DNA of 64,000 nucleotides from Rhodococcus yunnanensis NBRC 103083 (GCF_001895005.1 NZ_BCXH01000021.1:49506-113505), one strand, 5' to 3'; shown: positions 7,558 to 17,008, numbered from the stretch's first letter. Numbers and translations are program-made. Notes: generated from the sequence alone by a model not told the origin.

Positions 7558-8475
7558 ATGACCGTATCCTTCGACATCTCGCGGCTCGAGTCCGCAGCTG
7601 TCACCCCGGAGTTGTCCGAGCAGATTCATGCGATCCTTGCGCGCGCCACGTCGGCGGACGGCACGGCGCCCCTGTCGGAACAGGCAGTCAAGTCCGTGTC
7701 TGCTGATTCCGGTGCCATCCACCTCGTCGCCACCGATGGAACGCGGATAGTCGGGTACGCCGGAATCGAGCCGGCGGGCGACGGATCGCCCGCGATGGCC
7801 GAAGCTGTCGTCGATCCCGATTCACGGGGCGCGGGCACGGGCACTCTGCTCGTCGAGCGTGCTCTCGCCGAAGGCGGCGACGACGCTCGTGTGTGGGCAC
7901 ACGGAGATCTGGCGCCTGCGCGGGCGGTCGCGTCGAAACTCGGGTTGACGATCGCGCGGGAGTTGCTGCAGATGCGACGGCCGCTCGCTGTCCCCGCTCT
8001 TCCCGATGTGGTTGTACCCGAATGGATTTCGCTCCGGACCTACCGTGGACATCAGGACGATGCCGAGTTGCTGAGGGTCAACAACGCCGCTTTTTCCTGG
8101 CATCCCGAGCAGGGTGGATGGACCGAGAAGGACATCTCGGACCGTCGAAACGAAGCATGGTTCGACCCGGCAGGGGTGTTCCTCGCATTCGAAGAGGGAA
8201 CCGACCACCTCCTGGGTTTCCACTGGACCAAGGTGCATGCGCCGGAGGCAGCCGAGAACGAGATCGGTGAGGTGTACGTCGTCGGTATCGACCCCGCTGC
8301 ACAGGGGCGTGGCCTCGGCCGAGTTCTGACTCTCGCCGGTCTGCACTACTTGCACGGACGCGGGCTGGAGAACGTGCTGCTGTACGTCGAAGCAGACAAT
8401 TCTGCCGCCGTACACACCTACGAACGACTCGCTTTCACGCGCTTCCACGTGGACGCCGCCTACGCGCGAGCGTAG
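7558..8475 (+). CDS. mshD: Mycothiol synthase (acetyl-CoA:Cys-GlcN-Ins acetyltransferase)
   Basis: The protein is 305 aa with two GNAT domains (about 1-140 and 150-305). The second carries the acetyl-CoA loop (VGIDPAAQGRGLGRVL) and ends LLYVEADNSAAVHTYERLAFTRFHVDAAY, characteristic of MshD. It catalyses the last step of mycothiol biosynthesis, acetylating the cysteine amine of Cys-GlcN-Ins. It lies immediately after glnR, as in mycobacteria. The ATG 7558 start lies just after the glnR stop. This gene supports the presence of mycothiol-dependent enzymes, including the DinB-like proteins of the island. Confidence 0.93.
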   Translation: MTVSFDISRLESAAVTPELSEQIHAILARATSADGTAPLSEQAVKSVSADSGAIHLVATDGTRIVGYAGIEPAGDGSPAMAEAVVDPDSRGAGTGTLLVERALAEGGDDARVWAHGDLAPARAVASKLGLTIARELLQMRRPLAVPALPDVVVPEWISLRTYRGHQDDAELLRVNNAAFSWHPEQGGWTEKDISDRRNEAWFDPAGVFLAFEEGTDHLLGFHWTKVHAPEAAENEIGEVYVVGIDPAAQGRGLGRVLTLAGLHYLHGRGLENVLLYVEADNSAAVHTYERLAFTRFHVDAAYARA

Positions 8476-8497
8476 AACCGGACATACAGCCCAGTCT

Positions 8498-8519
8498 GTT
8501 CATCTCCCGTTCACCGTTC
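8498..8519 (+). promoter_or_regulatory. Putative Pho box (PhoP/RegX3 site)
   Basis: Two direct repeats of 11 bp, GTTCATCTCCC then GTTCACCGTTC, match the GTTCA-based Pho box of actinobacteria. They lie about 150 nt upstream of pstS, with a possible -10 (TACCTT) near 8547, and are consistent with induction of pstSCAB under phosphate starvation. Confidence 0.7.
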
Positions 8520-8672
8520 CGGGGGTAGCCGTCAACCGGCCCCCCTTACCTTTTCTCCTGGGTGGCGCCGACGCTGCCCGGTGCGAGGGTCATCTCGAGG
8601 CCGGCACCTACACCTCGCCGCGCGAGCTTTCCTCGCACGGCGACACGGCACAAGATTCCTCGGAGGAAACAG

Positions 8673-9770
8673 GTGAAGCTCAAGCGCAGCGCGTCTCTCA
8701 TCGGCGCAGTCGCGATCGGCGCGATGCTGCTGACCGCATGTGGCAGCGACGCGAATGTCGAGTCGACATCAGGCGCGGACTCGGCAGCGACATGCGAGGG
8801 TAAGTCCCCTCTGACCGGCGAAGGATCGTCGGCCCAGCAGAACGCGATGTCCAACTTCACATCCATCTACGCCGGTGTATGCGCAGGCAAGGCCGTCGAG
8901 TACACCACCAGCGGTTCCGGCAACGGCCGCACTCAGTTCGTCGCAGGACTCGTCGACTTCGCCGGCTCGGATTCGTCCATCAAGGACGAGCAGGCCGCCG
9001 CGGCAGCCGAGCGTTGCGAAGGCAACCCGGCATGGAACCTCCCGCTCGTCTTCGGACCTGTCGCAGTTGCGTACAACCTGGACGGCGTCGACAACCTCGT
9101 GGTGACGCCCGACGTCACAGCGCGCATCTTCAACGGCCAGATCACCACGTGGAACGACCCGGCCATCGCCGCTCTGAACGAGGGTGCAACACTGCCGTCG
9201 ACCCCGATCACGCCGATCTACCGCTCCGACTCGTCGGGCACGAGCGACAACTTCCAGCGCTTCCTCGCGGCATCCGCTCCCGAGGCATGGACCCTGGACC
9301 ACAGCTCCGACTGGGCAGGTGGCGTCGGTGAAGGTGCCAACGGCTCCTCCGGCGTCGCACAGGCAGTCGCGGCGACCCCGGGATCGATCACCTACGTCGA
9401 GAAGGGCTTCGCCGACCAGGAGAGCCTCGGCAAGGCGTCGGTCGACTTCGGTAACGGACCGGTCGAGCTCAGCAGCGAGACCGCAGGTGCTGCTATCGAC
9501 AGCGCGGCGTTCAAGGGCGAGGGCAACGACCTCGTCATCGACATCGACGCCCTGTACGCCAGCAACACAGCGGACACCTACCCGCTGGTTCTCGCGACCT
9601 ACGAAATCGTCTGCTCGAAGGGCTACGACGCGGACACCACCGCAGCGATCAAGTCCTTCCTGCTCAGCGCGGCGAACGAGGGCCAGCAGGGTCTGGAGGA
9701 AGCCGGCTACGTGCCGCTCCCCGACGCCTTCAAAGAGCGCCTCGTCACTGCGATCAACGCCATCGCCTGA
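8673..9770 (+). CDS. pstS: Phosphate-binding lipoprotein PstS
   Basis: The protein is 365 aa. The lipoprotein signal has lipobox LTAC near residue 22. The mature part has the phosphate-binding fold with GSSAQQNAM, TTSGSGNGRTQF, the DFAGSD motif and YRSDSSGTSDNF loops of PstS. It captures phosphate outside the membrane for the PstCAB permease. Start is GTG 8673 with GGAGGA at 8662-8667; upstream codons are not signal-like. First gene of pstS-pstC-pstA-pstB, preceded by a Pho box. In Mtb the equivalent locus keeps only pstB (phoT) next to mshD; here the full operon is present. Confidence 0.95.
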   Translation: MKLKRSASLIGAVAIGAMLLTACGSDANVESTSGADSAATCEGKSPLTGEGSSAQQNAMSNFTSIYAGVCAGKAVEYTTSGSGNGRTQFVAGLVDFAGSDSSIKDEQAAAAAERCEGNPAWNLPLVFGPVAVAYNLDGVDNLVVTPDVTARIFNGQITTWNDPAIAALNEGATLPSTPITPIYRSDSSGTSDNFQRFLAASAPEAWTLDHSSDWAGGVGEGANGSSGVAQAVAATPGSITYVEKGFADQESLGKASVDFGNGPVELSSETAGAAIDSAAFKGEGNDLVIDIDALYASNTADTYPLVLATYEIVCSKGYDADTTAAIKSFLLSAANEGQQGLEEAGYVPLPDAFKERLVTAINAIA

Positions 9771-9864
9771 TTCAATGAGACGGGAGCTTGCTTCGACGCC
9801 ACGGCCACGCGCCGTGGCGTCGGGGTAGGACCGTCGCAACCACGACACGAGAGACGTGAGCGGT

Positions 9865-10908
9865 ATGAGCGACACCCACTCGATCACCGGCGTTACGTCC
9901 GCGGCGAATTCTCCCGCGGCCCGGTCGCCGCGGAACACGGAAGAACCCAAGCAATTGCCGGACAACAAGGCCAAGGGCGGCACCGTCACTCGCCCTGGTG
10001 ACAGGATCTTCTCCACCCTTGCCAAGGGCTCGGGTGTCTTCATCATCGTGCTCATCGCCGCGATCGGGGTGTTCCTGCTCTGGCGGGCCATCCCGTCGCT
10101 GCAGAACAACACGGTCAACTTTCTGACCTACAACGGTCAGTGGAGTACCTCGGACACCGCGGCAATGGTGTTCGGAATCCGCGATCTGTTTCTCGTCACC
10201 GCCACGGTGTCGATCTTCGCGTTGATTCTCGCGATGCCTGTTGCCCTCGGAATTGCCATCTATCTGACCAACTACGCACCCAAGAAGGTCGCCGGTCCCC
10301 TCGGATACGTCATCGATCTTCTCGCCGCGGTGCCGTCGATCGTGTTCGGGCTCTGGGGCCTGTACGTTCTTGCGCCCGCCATCAGTCCGTTCGCCGAATG
10401 GCTCAACGAGAATCTGTCGTGGTTCCCGCTCTTCGCTACCGGGTCGGTATCCATCGCCGGTGGCGGCACGATCTTCACGGGCGGAATCGTGCTCGCCGTC
10501 ATGATCCTTCCGATCATCGCAGCGGTCACCAGAGAGGTCTTCGTCCAGACGCCGAGGGGCCAGATCGAAGCGGCTCTCGCACTCGGGGCCACGCGCTGGG
10601 AGGTCGTGCGCACGACGGTCATCCCGTTCGGCAAGTCCGGTTTCGTGTCCGGCTCGATGCTCGGCCTCGGCCGCGCTCTCGGTGAGACGATCGCGCTCTA
10701 CATCATCATCCGCAGCACACAGTCGACCTTCGGCTGGACGCTGTTCGACGGCGGATCGACCTTCGCAACGAAGATCGCTCTTGCGGCAGGCGAATTCAAC
10801 AATCAGCTCCAGGCCGGTGCATACATCGCGGCGGGCCTCGTGCTCTTCGTGCTCACCTTCGTGGTCAACGCAGGCGCCCGCGCCGCGATCGCTGGAAAGA
10901 AGGACTAG
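9865..10908 (+). CDS. pstC: Phosphate ABC transporter permease PstC
   Basis: The protein is 347 aa. A cytoplasmic N-terminal region of about 50 residues is followed by six transmembrane segments, with the permease (EAA) loop GQIEAALALGATRWEVVRTT and the closing GRALGETIALYIIIRS characteristic of PstC. It forms the channel with PstA. A GTG at 9856 in the same frame is an alternative start; neither has a strong ribosome-binding site. It follows pstS by about 95 nt and precedes pstA by 3 nt. Confidence 0.93.
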   Translation: MSDTHSITGVTSAANSPAARSPRNTEEPKQLPDNKAKGGTVTRPGDRIFSTLAKGSGVFIIVLIAAIGVFLLWRAIPSLQNNTVNFLTYNGQWSTSDTAAMVFGIRDLFLVTATVSIFALILAMPVALGIAIYLTNYAPKKVAGPLGYVIDLLAAVPSIVFGLWGLYVLAPAISPFAEWLNENLSWFPLFATGSVSIAGGGTIFTGGIVLAVMILPIIAAVTREVFVQTPRGQIEAALALGATRWEVVRTTVIPFGKSGFVSGSMLGLGRALGETIALYIIIRSTQSTFGWTLFDGGSTFATKIALAAGEFNNQLQAGAYIAAGLVLFVLTFVVNAGARAAIAGKKD

Positions 10909-10911
10909 GCC

Positions 10912-11820
10912 ATGACCACAACCATGGATCGCCCGGTCAAGGAACCGACCTTCAAGGGCGTCAGTGCTCGTCGCAAATTCTCCAATGCGGCTGCCTCGGT
11001 GCTCGTCAGTCTTTCCGTGCTGGTCGCTCTCGTTCCACTGATCTGGGTGCTGTACACCGTTGTCTCGCGCGGTCTTTCGGCCGTCGTCGCACCGGCGTGG
11101 TGGCAGAACTCGCAGGCCGGAATCACACAGTTCATCGCAGGCGGCGGCGCCTATCACGCCATCGTCGGAACGCTGCTGCAAGGATTGTTCTGTGCTCTGA
11201 TCTCGATTCCGATCGGAATCTTCGTCGCGATCTACCTCGTCGAATACGGTGCGGGCACACGGCTGGCCAAGCTGACGACGTTCATGGTCGACATTCTCAC
11301 CGGTGTGCCGTCGATCGTTGCGGCGCTGTTCATCTACACACTGTGGATCGCGACATTCGGGTTCGACCGGTCCGGGCTCGCGGTATCGCTCGCGCTCGTG
11401 CTGCTGATGATTCCTGTCATCGTCCGATCCTCCGAAGAGATGTTGCGCATCGTTCCGCAGGATCTGCGTGAGGCGTCGTACGCCCTCGGTGTTCCCAAGT
11501 GGAAGACGATCGCCAAGATCGTCGTCCCGACGGCACTGTCCGGCATCGTCACCGGCATCATGCTTGCTCTGGCTCGCGTCATGGGTGAAACTGCACCGGT
11601 ACTGATCCTGGTCGGATCTGCAACCGCGATCAACTTCAATCTGTTCGAAGGGCCGCAGACGTCACTGCCGCTCATGATGGTCGACCTGCAGAAAGCAGGA
11701 ACCGGCGCGCTCACCTCCGAGCGCATGTGGGGAGCAGCACTGACGCTGATCCTGATCATTGCCCTGCTCAACATCGGCGCGAAGTTGGTCTCCAAGTTCT
11801 TCTCGCCCAAGAACTTCTGA
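10912..11820 (+). CDS. pstA: Phosphate ABC transporter permease PstA
   Basis: The protein is 302 aa with six transmembrane segments. The EAA loop reads PQDLREASYALGVPKWKTIAKIV, followed by the conserved LALARVMGETAPVLILVG. It is the second channel subunit, pairing with PstC. ATG 10912 lies 3 nt after the pstC stop. The end leads directly into pstB with a 31-nt gap carrying a ribosome-binding site (CAGGAG). Confidence 0.94.
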   Translation: MTTTMDRPVKEPTFKGVSARRKFSNAAASVLVSLSVLVALVPLIWVLYTVVSRGLSAVVAPAWWQNSQAGITQFIAGGGAYHAIVGTLLQGLFCALISIPIGIFVAIYLVEYGAGTRLAKLTTFMVDILTGVPSIVAALFIYTLWIATFGFDRSGLAVSLALVLLMIPVIVRSSEEMLRIVPQDLREASYALGVPKWKTIAKIVVPTALSGIVTGIMLALARVMGETAPVLILVGSATAINFNLFEGPQTSLPLMMVDLQKAGTGALTSERMWGAALTLILIIALLNIGAKLVSKFFSPKNF

Positions 11821-11851
11821 CCCTTTCCCCATAGAACTCCAGGAGCCGACC

Positions 11852-12628
11852 ATGGCAAAGCGTCTCGACCTCAAAGACGTCAACATCTACTACGGCAAGT
11901 TCCATGCCGTCTCGAACGTCACCCTCGCCGTCCCGCCGCGCGGCGTGACAGCATTCATCGGACCGTCCGGCTGCGGAAAGTCCACCGTGCTCCGCTCGCT
12001 CAACCGCATGCACGAGGTGACGCCAGGAGCCCGCGTCGAAGGTTCCGTCCTGCTCGACGGAGAAGACATCTACGGTTCCGGCGTCGACCCAGTCGGTGTG
12101 CGACGCACCATCGGAATGGTCTTCCAGCGTCCGAACCCGTTCCCTACCATGTCGATCCGTGACAACGTGGTCGCCGGCCTCAAACTTCAGGGCGGCAAGA
12201 ACAAGAAGGAACTCGACGAGATCGCCGAGCGCTCCCTCAAGGGAGCCAACCTCTGGAACGAGGTCAAGGATCGCCTCGAGAAGCCAGGCGGCGGACTGTC
12301 CGGCGGTCAGCAGCAGCGACTGTGCATCGCCAGGGCCATCGCGGTGCAGCCCGACGTCCTGCTCATGGACGAGCCTTGCTCGGCACTCGACCCCATCTCC
12401 ACCCTTGCCATCGAAGACCTCATCGGCGAGCTGAAGAAGGACTTCACCATCGTCATCGTCACGCACAACATGCAGCAGGCTGCGCGCGTGAGCGACCAGA
12501 CCGGCTTCTTCAACCTCGAAGCCACCGGTAAGCCCGGTCGTCTGATCGAAATCGACGACACGGAAAAAATCTTCTCCAACCCGGCCCAGAAGGCCACCGA
12601 GGACTACATCTCCGGACGCTTCGGATAG
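11852..12628 (+). CDS. pstB: Phosphate ABC transporter ATPase PstB
   Basis: The protein is 258 aa with Walker A GPSGCGKST (37-45), Q-loop VFQRPNPFP, signature LSGGQQQR (149-156), Walker B LLMDEP (170-175) and H-loop VTHNMQQA; all are diagnostic of PstB. It energises phosphate import. ATG 11852 follows CAGGAG. Last gene of the operon, ended by a terminator at 12642-12680. phoU lies beyond, in the opposite orientation. Confidence 0.96.
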   Translation: MAKRLDLKDVNIYYGKFHAVSNVTLAVPPRGVTAFIGPSGCGKSTVLRSLNRMHEVTPGARVEGSVLLDGEDIYGSGVDPVGVRRTIGMVFQRPNPFPTMSIRDNVVAGLKLQGGKNKKELDEIAERSLKGANLWNEVKDRLEKPGGGLSGGQQQRLCIARAIAVQPDVLLMDEPCSALDPISTLAIEDLIGELKKDFTIVIVTHNMQQAARVSDQTGFFNLEATGKPGRLIEIDDTEKIFSNPAQKATEDYISGRFG

Positions 12629-12641
12629 TTCGATTCCCTAC

Positions 12642-12680
12642 GAAGAACCCCCGGCGCTCCCAGGAGTGTCGGGGGTCTTC
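12642..12680. terminator. Intrinsic terminator after pstB
   Basis: A hairpin with arms gaaga-cccccg and cgggggtcttc surrounds a loop rich in gcgctcccaggagtg. It is purine/pyrimidine-symmetric, so it could act in both directions, although the T-run is short. Confidence 0.6.
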
Positions 12681-12714
12681 CGTGTGCGCGGGGGTTGGGG
12701 TTCTCGGTTCTGGT

Positions 12715-12900
12715 GTGAGCGGATGTCACCTTCGGTCACCGTCGGAGGGTGTGAGCGGATGTCACATTTGGTAACTCTGAGTGGTCCAGGGCGCCATTCG
12801 CTCACTGAAAGAGCGCGAGGGTGACATTCGGTCACCCCAGCAGACGAGCGAATGTCACCCTCGGTCCACCCAGATGGGCAGACCAAAGGTGACATTCGCC
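12715..12900. repeat. Cluster of five degenerate ~25-bp repeats with core GAATGTCAC
   Basis: Copies share the pattern GTGAGCGAATGTCACCTTYG, then GTCAC. Plus-strand copies lie at 12715-12739, 12751-12775 and 12846-12868; inverted copies lie at 12813-12835 and 12881-12900; a partial copy (cattcgctcac) lies at 12795-12805. They fill the convergent gap between pstB and phoU. The GTGAC/GTCAC ends make each copy partly palindromic. Function unknown: binding-site array, RNA hairpins or a small mobile repeat are all possible. Confidence 0.75.
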
Positions 12901-12936
12901 CCCCACAACGGTGGACCGCCCAGCAGCCGCAGACCG

Positions 12937-13617
12937 TCAGGCGCTGGGGAGTTTCTTGGGGTTGGAGCTGAGCTCGGTGGGAAGTTCGCCGGTGACGAGG
13001 AAGATGACACGACGCCCGACCTCGACGGCGTGGTCGGCGAACCGCTCGTAGAAGCGGCCCAGAAGGGTGACGTCCACGGCTGCAGCTACGCCGTGCTTCC
13101 ACTCGCGGTCCATCAGAACGGTGAACAGGTGGCGATGCAGATCGTCCATCGCCTCGTCCTCCTCGCGGAGCTTGGCTGCCCGCTCGGGGTCGCGTGTCTC
13201 GAGGACTTCGCGGGCGGACGCGCCGAGCTGGACGGCGATGCGGCCCATTTCGGCGAAGTAGCCGTTGACCTCTTCGGGGAGGGTGTGGTTGGGGTGACGA
13301 CGACGGGTGATCTTCGCGACGTGCAGCGCGAGCGCCCCCATCCGATCGATGTCGGCGACGATCTGAATGCCGGATACGACAGATCGGAGATCGCCGGCTA
13401 CCGGAGCCTGGAGGGCGAGCAGCGAGAACGCCTTCTCCTCGCAGACCGCGCTGAGGTCGGTGATCTTGTCGTGGTCGGAAATGACCTGCTCGGCCAGGAC
13501 GAGATCGGCTTGCAGGAGGGATTGGGTGGCTTTGTCCATGGCGGACCCGGCCAAGGTGGCCATCTCACCGAGGAGATCGGCCAACTCGTTCATCTGTTCG
13601 TTGTAGGCGACGCGCAT
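12937..13617 (-). CDS. phoU: Phosphate signalling regulator PhoU
   Basis: The protein is 226 aa with the two-repeat helical PhoU fold. Metal-binding type motifs are seen in both halves (VCEEKAFSLLALQAPVAGDL; GRFYERFADHAVEVGRRVIFLVTGEL). It binds PstB and the PhoR-type sensor to silence the Pho regulon when phosphate is plentiful. The ATG 13617 start (MRVAYNEQMNELADLL) is chosen over an upstream frame. It is encoded convergently to pstB across the repeat cluster, as in the phoT-phoY2 order of mycobacteria. Confidence 0.94.
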   Translation of the reverse strand: MRVAYNEQMNELADLLGEMATLAGSAMDKATQSLLQADLVLAEQVISDHDKITDLSAVCEEKAFSLLALQAPVAGDLRSVVSGIQIVADIDRMGALALHVAKITRRRHPNHTLPEEVNGYFAEMGRIAVQLGASAREVLETRDPERAAKLREEDEAMDDLHRHLFTVLMDREWKHGVAAAVDVTLLGRFYERFADHAVEVGRRVIFLVTGELPTELSSNPKKLPSA

Positions 13618-13690
13618 AGAAGCGAAGTTTAGTAGGTCACACCCAACCGGTCGTGGGCGCGAGGATGAACGGGGCATGAATGGATCGCGG

Positions 13691-15661
13691 TCAAGCGCAG
13701 GTATCGTCCGCTGCGTTGGTGAAGGCCAGGTCGGTGGGGAGTGCTGCGCCCTCGGTGCTGCCCTGAACCTGGGTCGCGTCGATCGGCTCCCCGAATGTCG
13801 TCGGCGCGTTCGTGTACCCGGGGTAGTCGGATCCGAGGACCACCTCGACCAAACTATCCAAGCCCTGGGACTGCTCGATGACGGCTCCAGGAATGGCCGA
13901 CGCCACAGTCGCGGCTTCGGATTCCTGTCCCTCCGAGTAACGAACGACGGTCTGTGTCGCAGTTCCGACGAAGTTGCCGACGTTCACGATCTGGAACCCG
14001 TAGGTCGACAGTTCCTCGGACGCTGTCGCAGCCATGCCGGCGGTCTCGGACGCGTTGGAGACCTGGATCGACACCGTCGTCGGGTCGACGGCCAGCAACG
14101 GCGCAGTCTGTTGCGGAGGCGCCGGCGTCGTACTGGTCGTTTCCTCGCGTTCTTCACCGGGCAGCGGGTCGTCGTTGATGATGGCACTGAAGATCGCGGC
14201 GATGGCGTCGTCCATCGGGATTTCGTTGCCCCAGTCGTTGGTGCCCGCCGTCGGGAGGGTCAGGAACGTCACAGCGCCCGCGTCGACGTTCTGCAACGAG
14301 CGGCCGAGCGTCACCAGGTCCTGAGTCTTGACGTTCTCCACGAAGGTGTCGCTGGTGAAGGCATTGACGAAGCCGTTGAGCTTGCCGGGGTCGAGTAGGA
14401 CTTTGTTCGACAACGCAGACCTGAGCAGGGAGGACAGGAATCGCTGCTGACGTTTGATGCGTCCGTAGTCGCCGTTGCCCTCGGAGTCCACGTGGCGTGC
14501 GCGAACGTAGTTCAGGGCCGTGCGGCCGTCGATACGTTGTTCGCCGGGCTGCGCGAGCACGGTCCCCAACTCGTAGTCGACGAGGGGCTGTGGAGTGCAC
14601 ACGTCGACGCCGCCGACCTCGTCGACCATCGACTCGAACCCCGCGAAGTCCATTCCGACGAAGTGTCCGATTTTCAGGCCCGATATCTTTTGGATCGTCT
14701 TCACCAGGCACTTCGGCCCGCCGAGCGCGTAGGTCGCGTTGAGCTTGTCGCCGTCGGCAGCCGGATACATCTCACCCGTGTACGTGTTGGTGTCGTTGTC
14801 GAACGCCTCGCATTCGGGCCTGGTGACATCAAGGTCGCGCGGGAAGGACACGGCGACGACGCGGCTGCGGTCGGCCGGAATGTTGACGAGCATGACTGTG
14901 TCCGAACGAGCACCTTCGGCGTCTTCGACAGTTCCTGCGCCGATTTCGCCGCTCGCGCCCGCTCGGGTGTCGGTGCCGACGATCAGGTAGGTCTCGTCGC
15001 CGTACTGGCCTGCCGCATCGACGACGTCGGTGGAATCGGGATCGAGCGCGGCGACCTGCGCGAATCCGCGGTCGGTGCTGCGCAGGTAACCCCACACCAC
15101 ACCGGTGAGTGCGACGGCCAGGATTGCGATGATGGAGACGAAGCCGCGCGCGACATTGCGGACCCGCTTGCGGCGGCGCACCTTGCTCATGGCAAGACGA
15201 GTGAGTGCGGGGCGGTCGTCGGCCGGGGCGCCGACGGCCTCGGGCTGCGCGGACACCGGAGGCGGGGTGTCGTCGGTGATCGGGTCGATCTTCTCGGTGG
15301 GGGCTTCGACATCCGGACCGGCGGCAGCGATGGGCGCGGGTGCAGGCGCCTCCGGCGCGCGTTTGTCGTCGTCGGCCATCTTGCCCACGAGCTCGGCCAC
15401 GGAGACGGAGTCCGTCAGCTTCGGCGAGCGTTTTCCCAACCGGCTCAGCCTGCCACTGTCGCTCGGTGACCGTGGCTGCAACTCGTCGGGCTCGGACTGT
15501 CGCGGCGACTGCGGTGCAGCCGGAGGACGGGAAGAACTCGATCGAGGCGTGCTCGTAGACGGCGGTACATCGGAGGAGTGCTGTCGCACTCGGGAGATCG
15601 GGCGTTCCCATGGCGCCCGACCTTCGGGCGCAGGCGGGCCCGAATCTCGATCGTCACCCAC
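13691..15661 (-). CDS. LytR-CpsA-Psr family wall-polymer ligase with C-terminal LytR_C domain
   Basis: The protein is 656 aa. A long Pro/Ser/acidic cytoplasmic tail (1-165) is followed by one transmembrane helix (about 175-195), an LCP domain (about 225-455; GTDTRAG, RSDTMLVNIPADRSRVVAVSFPRDL, NYVRARHVDSEGNGDYGRIKRQQRFL) and a C-terminal LytR_C domain (about 520-620). LCP enzymes attach polymers such as arabinogalactan to peptidoglycan; the conserved Asp and Arg residues for pyrophosphate lipid binding are present. It matches Rv0822c by position. The unusually long cytoplasmic tail could be a phosphorylation or partner-binding region. Confidence 0.9.
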   Translation of the reverse strand: MGDDRDSGPPAPEGRAPWERPISRVRQHSSDVPPSTSTPRSSSSRPPAAPQSPRQSEPDELQPRSPSDSGRLSRLGKRSPKLTDSVSVAELVGKMADDDKRAPEAPAPAPIAAAGPDVEAPTEKIDPITDDTPPPVSAQPEAVGAPADDRPALTRLAMSKVRRRKRVRNVARGFVSIIAILAVALTGVVWGYLRSTDRGFAQVAALDPDSTDVVDAAGQYGDETYLIVGTDTRAGASGEIGAGTVEDAEGARSDTVMLVNIPADRSRVVAVSFPRDLDVTRPECEAFDNDTNTYTGEMYPAADGDKLNATYALGGPKCLVKTIQKISGLKIGHFVGMDFAGFESMVDEVGGVDVCTPQPLVDYELGTVLAQPGEQRIDGRTALNYVRARHVDSEGNGDYGRIKRQQRFLSSLLRSALSNKVLLDPGKLNGFVNAFTSDTFVENVKTQDLVTLGRSLQNVDAGAVTFLTLPTAGTNDWGNEIPMDDAIAAIFSAIINDDPLPGEEREETTSTTPAPPQQTAPLLAVDPTTVSIQVSNASETAGMAATASEELSTYGFQIVNVGNFVGTATQTVVRYSEGQESEAATVASAIPGAVIEQSQGLDSLVEVVLGSDYPGYTNAPTTFGEPIDATQVQGSTEGAALPTDLAFTNAADDTCA

Positions 15662-15775
15662 GAATTCTTGGCCTTCCTGGCGGTGTCTTCACGCCGAGTC
15701 AGGCGATCCCAGCCATGATACTGAGGAAACGGTTCCGGTCCACTTCGGACGACCGGTCGAGGCCGTCCCCGCAGG

Positions 15776-16915
15776 TCAACCGCCGGAGTGCATCAGATCG
15801 GCGCCGACGGGAACGCGGTCGTCCTCCGGGTCGTCGAGCCATCCTTCGGGCAACGAGACCGCCCCCGGCGACCCCTGCCGTCCGCGCGGTCCCTCGGCGT
15901 CCTTCGGAAACGGAACCGACGGATCGAGACGTCCGAGCAGGTCGTCGAGCTCGGTCAAGGTTTTGACCAGTGCCATCGAGACCCGCAGGTCGGAACCTGC
16001 TGGGAAGCCGCGCAGGTACCACGCGACGTGCTTGCGCAGCTCACGAAGGCCCTTGTCCTCGCCATGGTGGTCGGCGAGCAGTTCGGCATGACGACGAATG
16101 ATGGTTGCGACCTCGCCCAGTGACGGAGGGGTTGGCTCGGGGCGCCCCGCGAACCGTGCACTGAGCTCGGCGAACAACCACGGCCGTCCGAGGCAGCCTC
16201 GACCGACGACGACGCCGTCGCACCCCGTCTCGGCCATCATCCGCACTGCATCGGATGCCGAGAAGATGTCGCCGTTGCCGAGCACGGGCACGTCGGTCAC
16301 GTGCTCCTTGAGGCGGGCGATCTCGTTCCAGTCGGCAGTGCCGGAGTATCGCTGCGATGCAGTTCGGGCGTGCAGCGCGACCGCGGCAGCACCCTCGGCC
16401 GCGGCGATGCGTCCGGCGTCGAGGTGCGTGTGATGTTCGGCGTCGATGCCGATACGAAACTTCACGGTGACGGGTACCGAGGTGCCCTCGGTTGCCTTGA
16501 CGGCCGCAGCGACAATTCGTCGGAAGAGATTTCGCTTGTACGGCAGAGCAGCTCCGCCGCCCTTCTTGGTGACCTTCGGCACCGGGCAGCCGAAGTTCAT
16601 GTCGATGTGATCGGCGAGGTTGTCGTCGACGATCATCTTGGCGGCGGCATACGTCGTGTCCGGGTCGACGGTGTAGAGCTGGAGCGAGCGAGGCGTTTCG
16701 GTAGGACCGAAGGTCGTCATGTGCATGGTCGCCGGTTGGCGCTCGACGAGCGCACGAGCGGTGACCATTTCGCAGACGTACAGGCCGGACGTGCTCCCGG
16801 CACGGGCGATCTCCTGCTCGCGGCACAGCGTGCGAAACGCGACGTTGGTCACGCCCGCCATGGGTGCCAGAACGACCGGACTGTGCAGTTCGAGCGAACC
16901 GATCCGCAGTGTCAT
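15776..16915 (-). CDS. dusB: tRNA-dihydrouridine synthase (DusB-like)
   Basis: The protein is 379 aa: a TIM barrel with FMN-binding N-terminus (VVLAPMAGVTNVAFR), the catalytic-loop signature DHIDMNFGCPVPKVTKKGGGAALP, and VLGNGDIFSASDA. It reduces uridines to dihydrouridine in tRNA D-loops with NADPH and FMN. ATG 16915 is chosen because the barrel begins there. Located between the LCP gene and desA, as in Mtb (Rv0823c). Confidence 0.93.
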   Translation of the reverse strand: MTLRIGSLELHSPVVLAPMAGVTNVAFRTLCREQEIARAGSTSGLYVCEMVTARALVERQPATMHMTTFGPTETPRSLQLYTVDPDTTYAAAKMIVDDNLADHIDMNFGCPVPKVTKKGGGAALPYKRNLFRRIVAAAVKATEGTSVPVTVKFRIGIDAEHHTHLDAGRIAAAEGAAAVALHARTASQRYSGTADWNEIARLKEHVTDVPVLGNGDIFSASDAVRMMAETGCDGVVVGRGCLGRPWLFAELSARFAGRPEPTPPSLGEVATIIRRHAELLADHHGEDKGLRELRKHVAWYLRGFPAGSDLRVSMALVKTLTELDDLLGRLDPSVPFPKDAEGPRGRQGSPGAVSLPEGWLDDPEDDRVPVGADLMHSGG

Positions 16916-16960
16916 CGAAAAGCCTCGTAATTTCTTGTGGTCGGTACTACAACGATCGAA

Positions 16961-16986
16961 GCCCGGCACCGACGTCGGTACCGGGC
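16961..16986. terminator. Hairpin between desA and dus
   Basis: A near-perfect dyad, gcccgg...ccgggc with inner accgac/gtcggt, lies just after the desA stop. No T-run follows, so factor-independent termination is uncertain. Confidence 0.4.
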
Positions 16987-17008
16987 ACGATCAGGATATG
17001 TCGACAGC

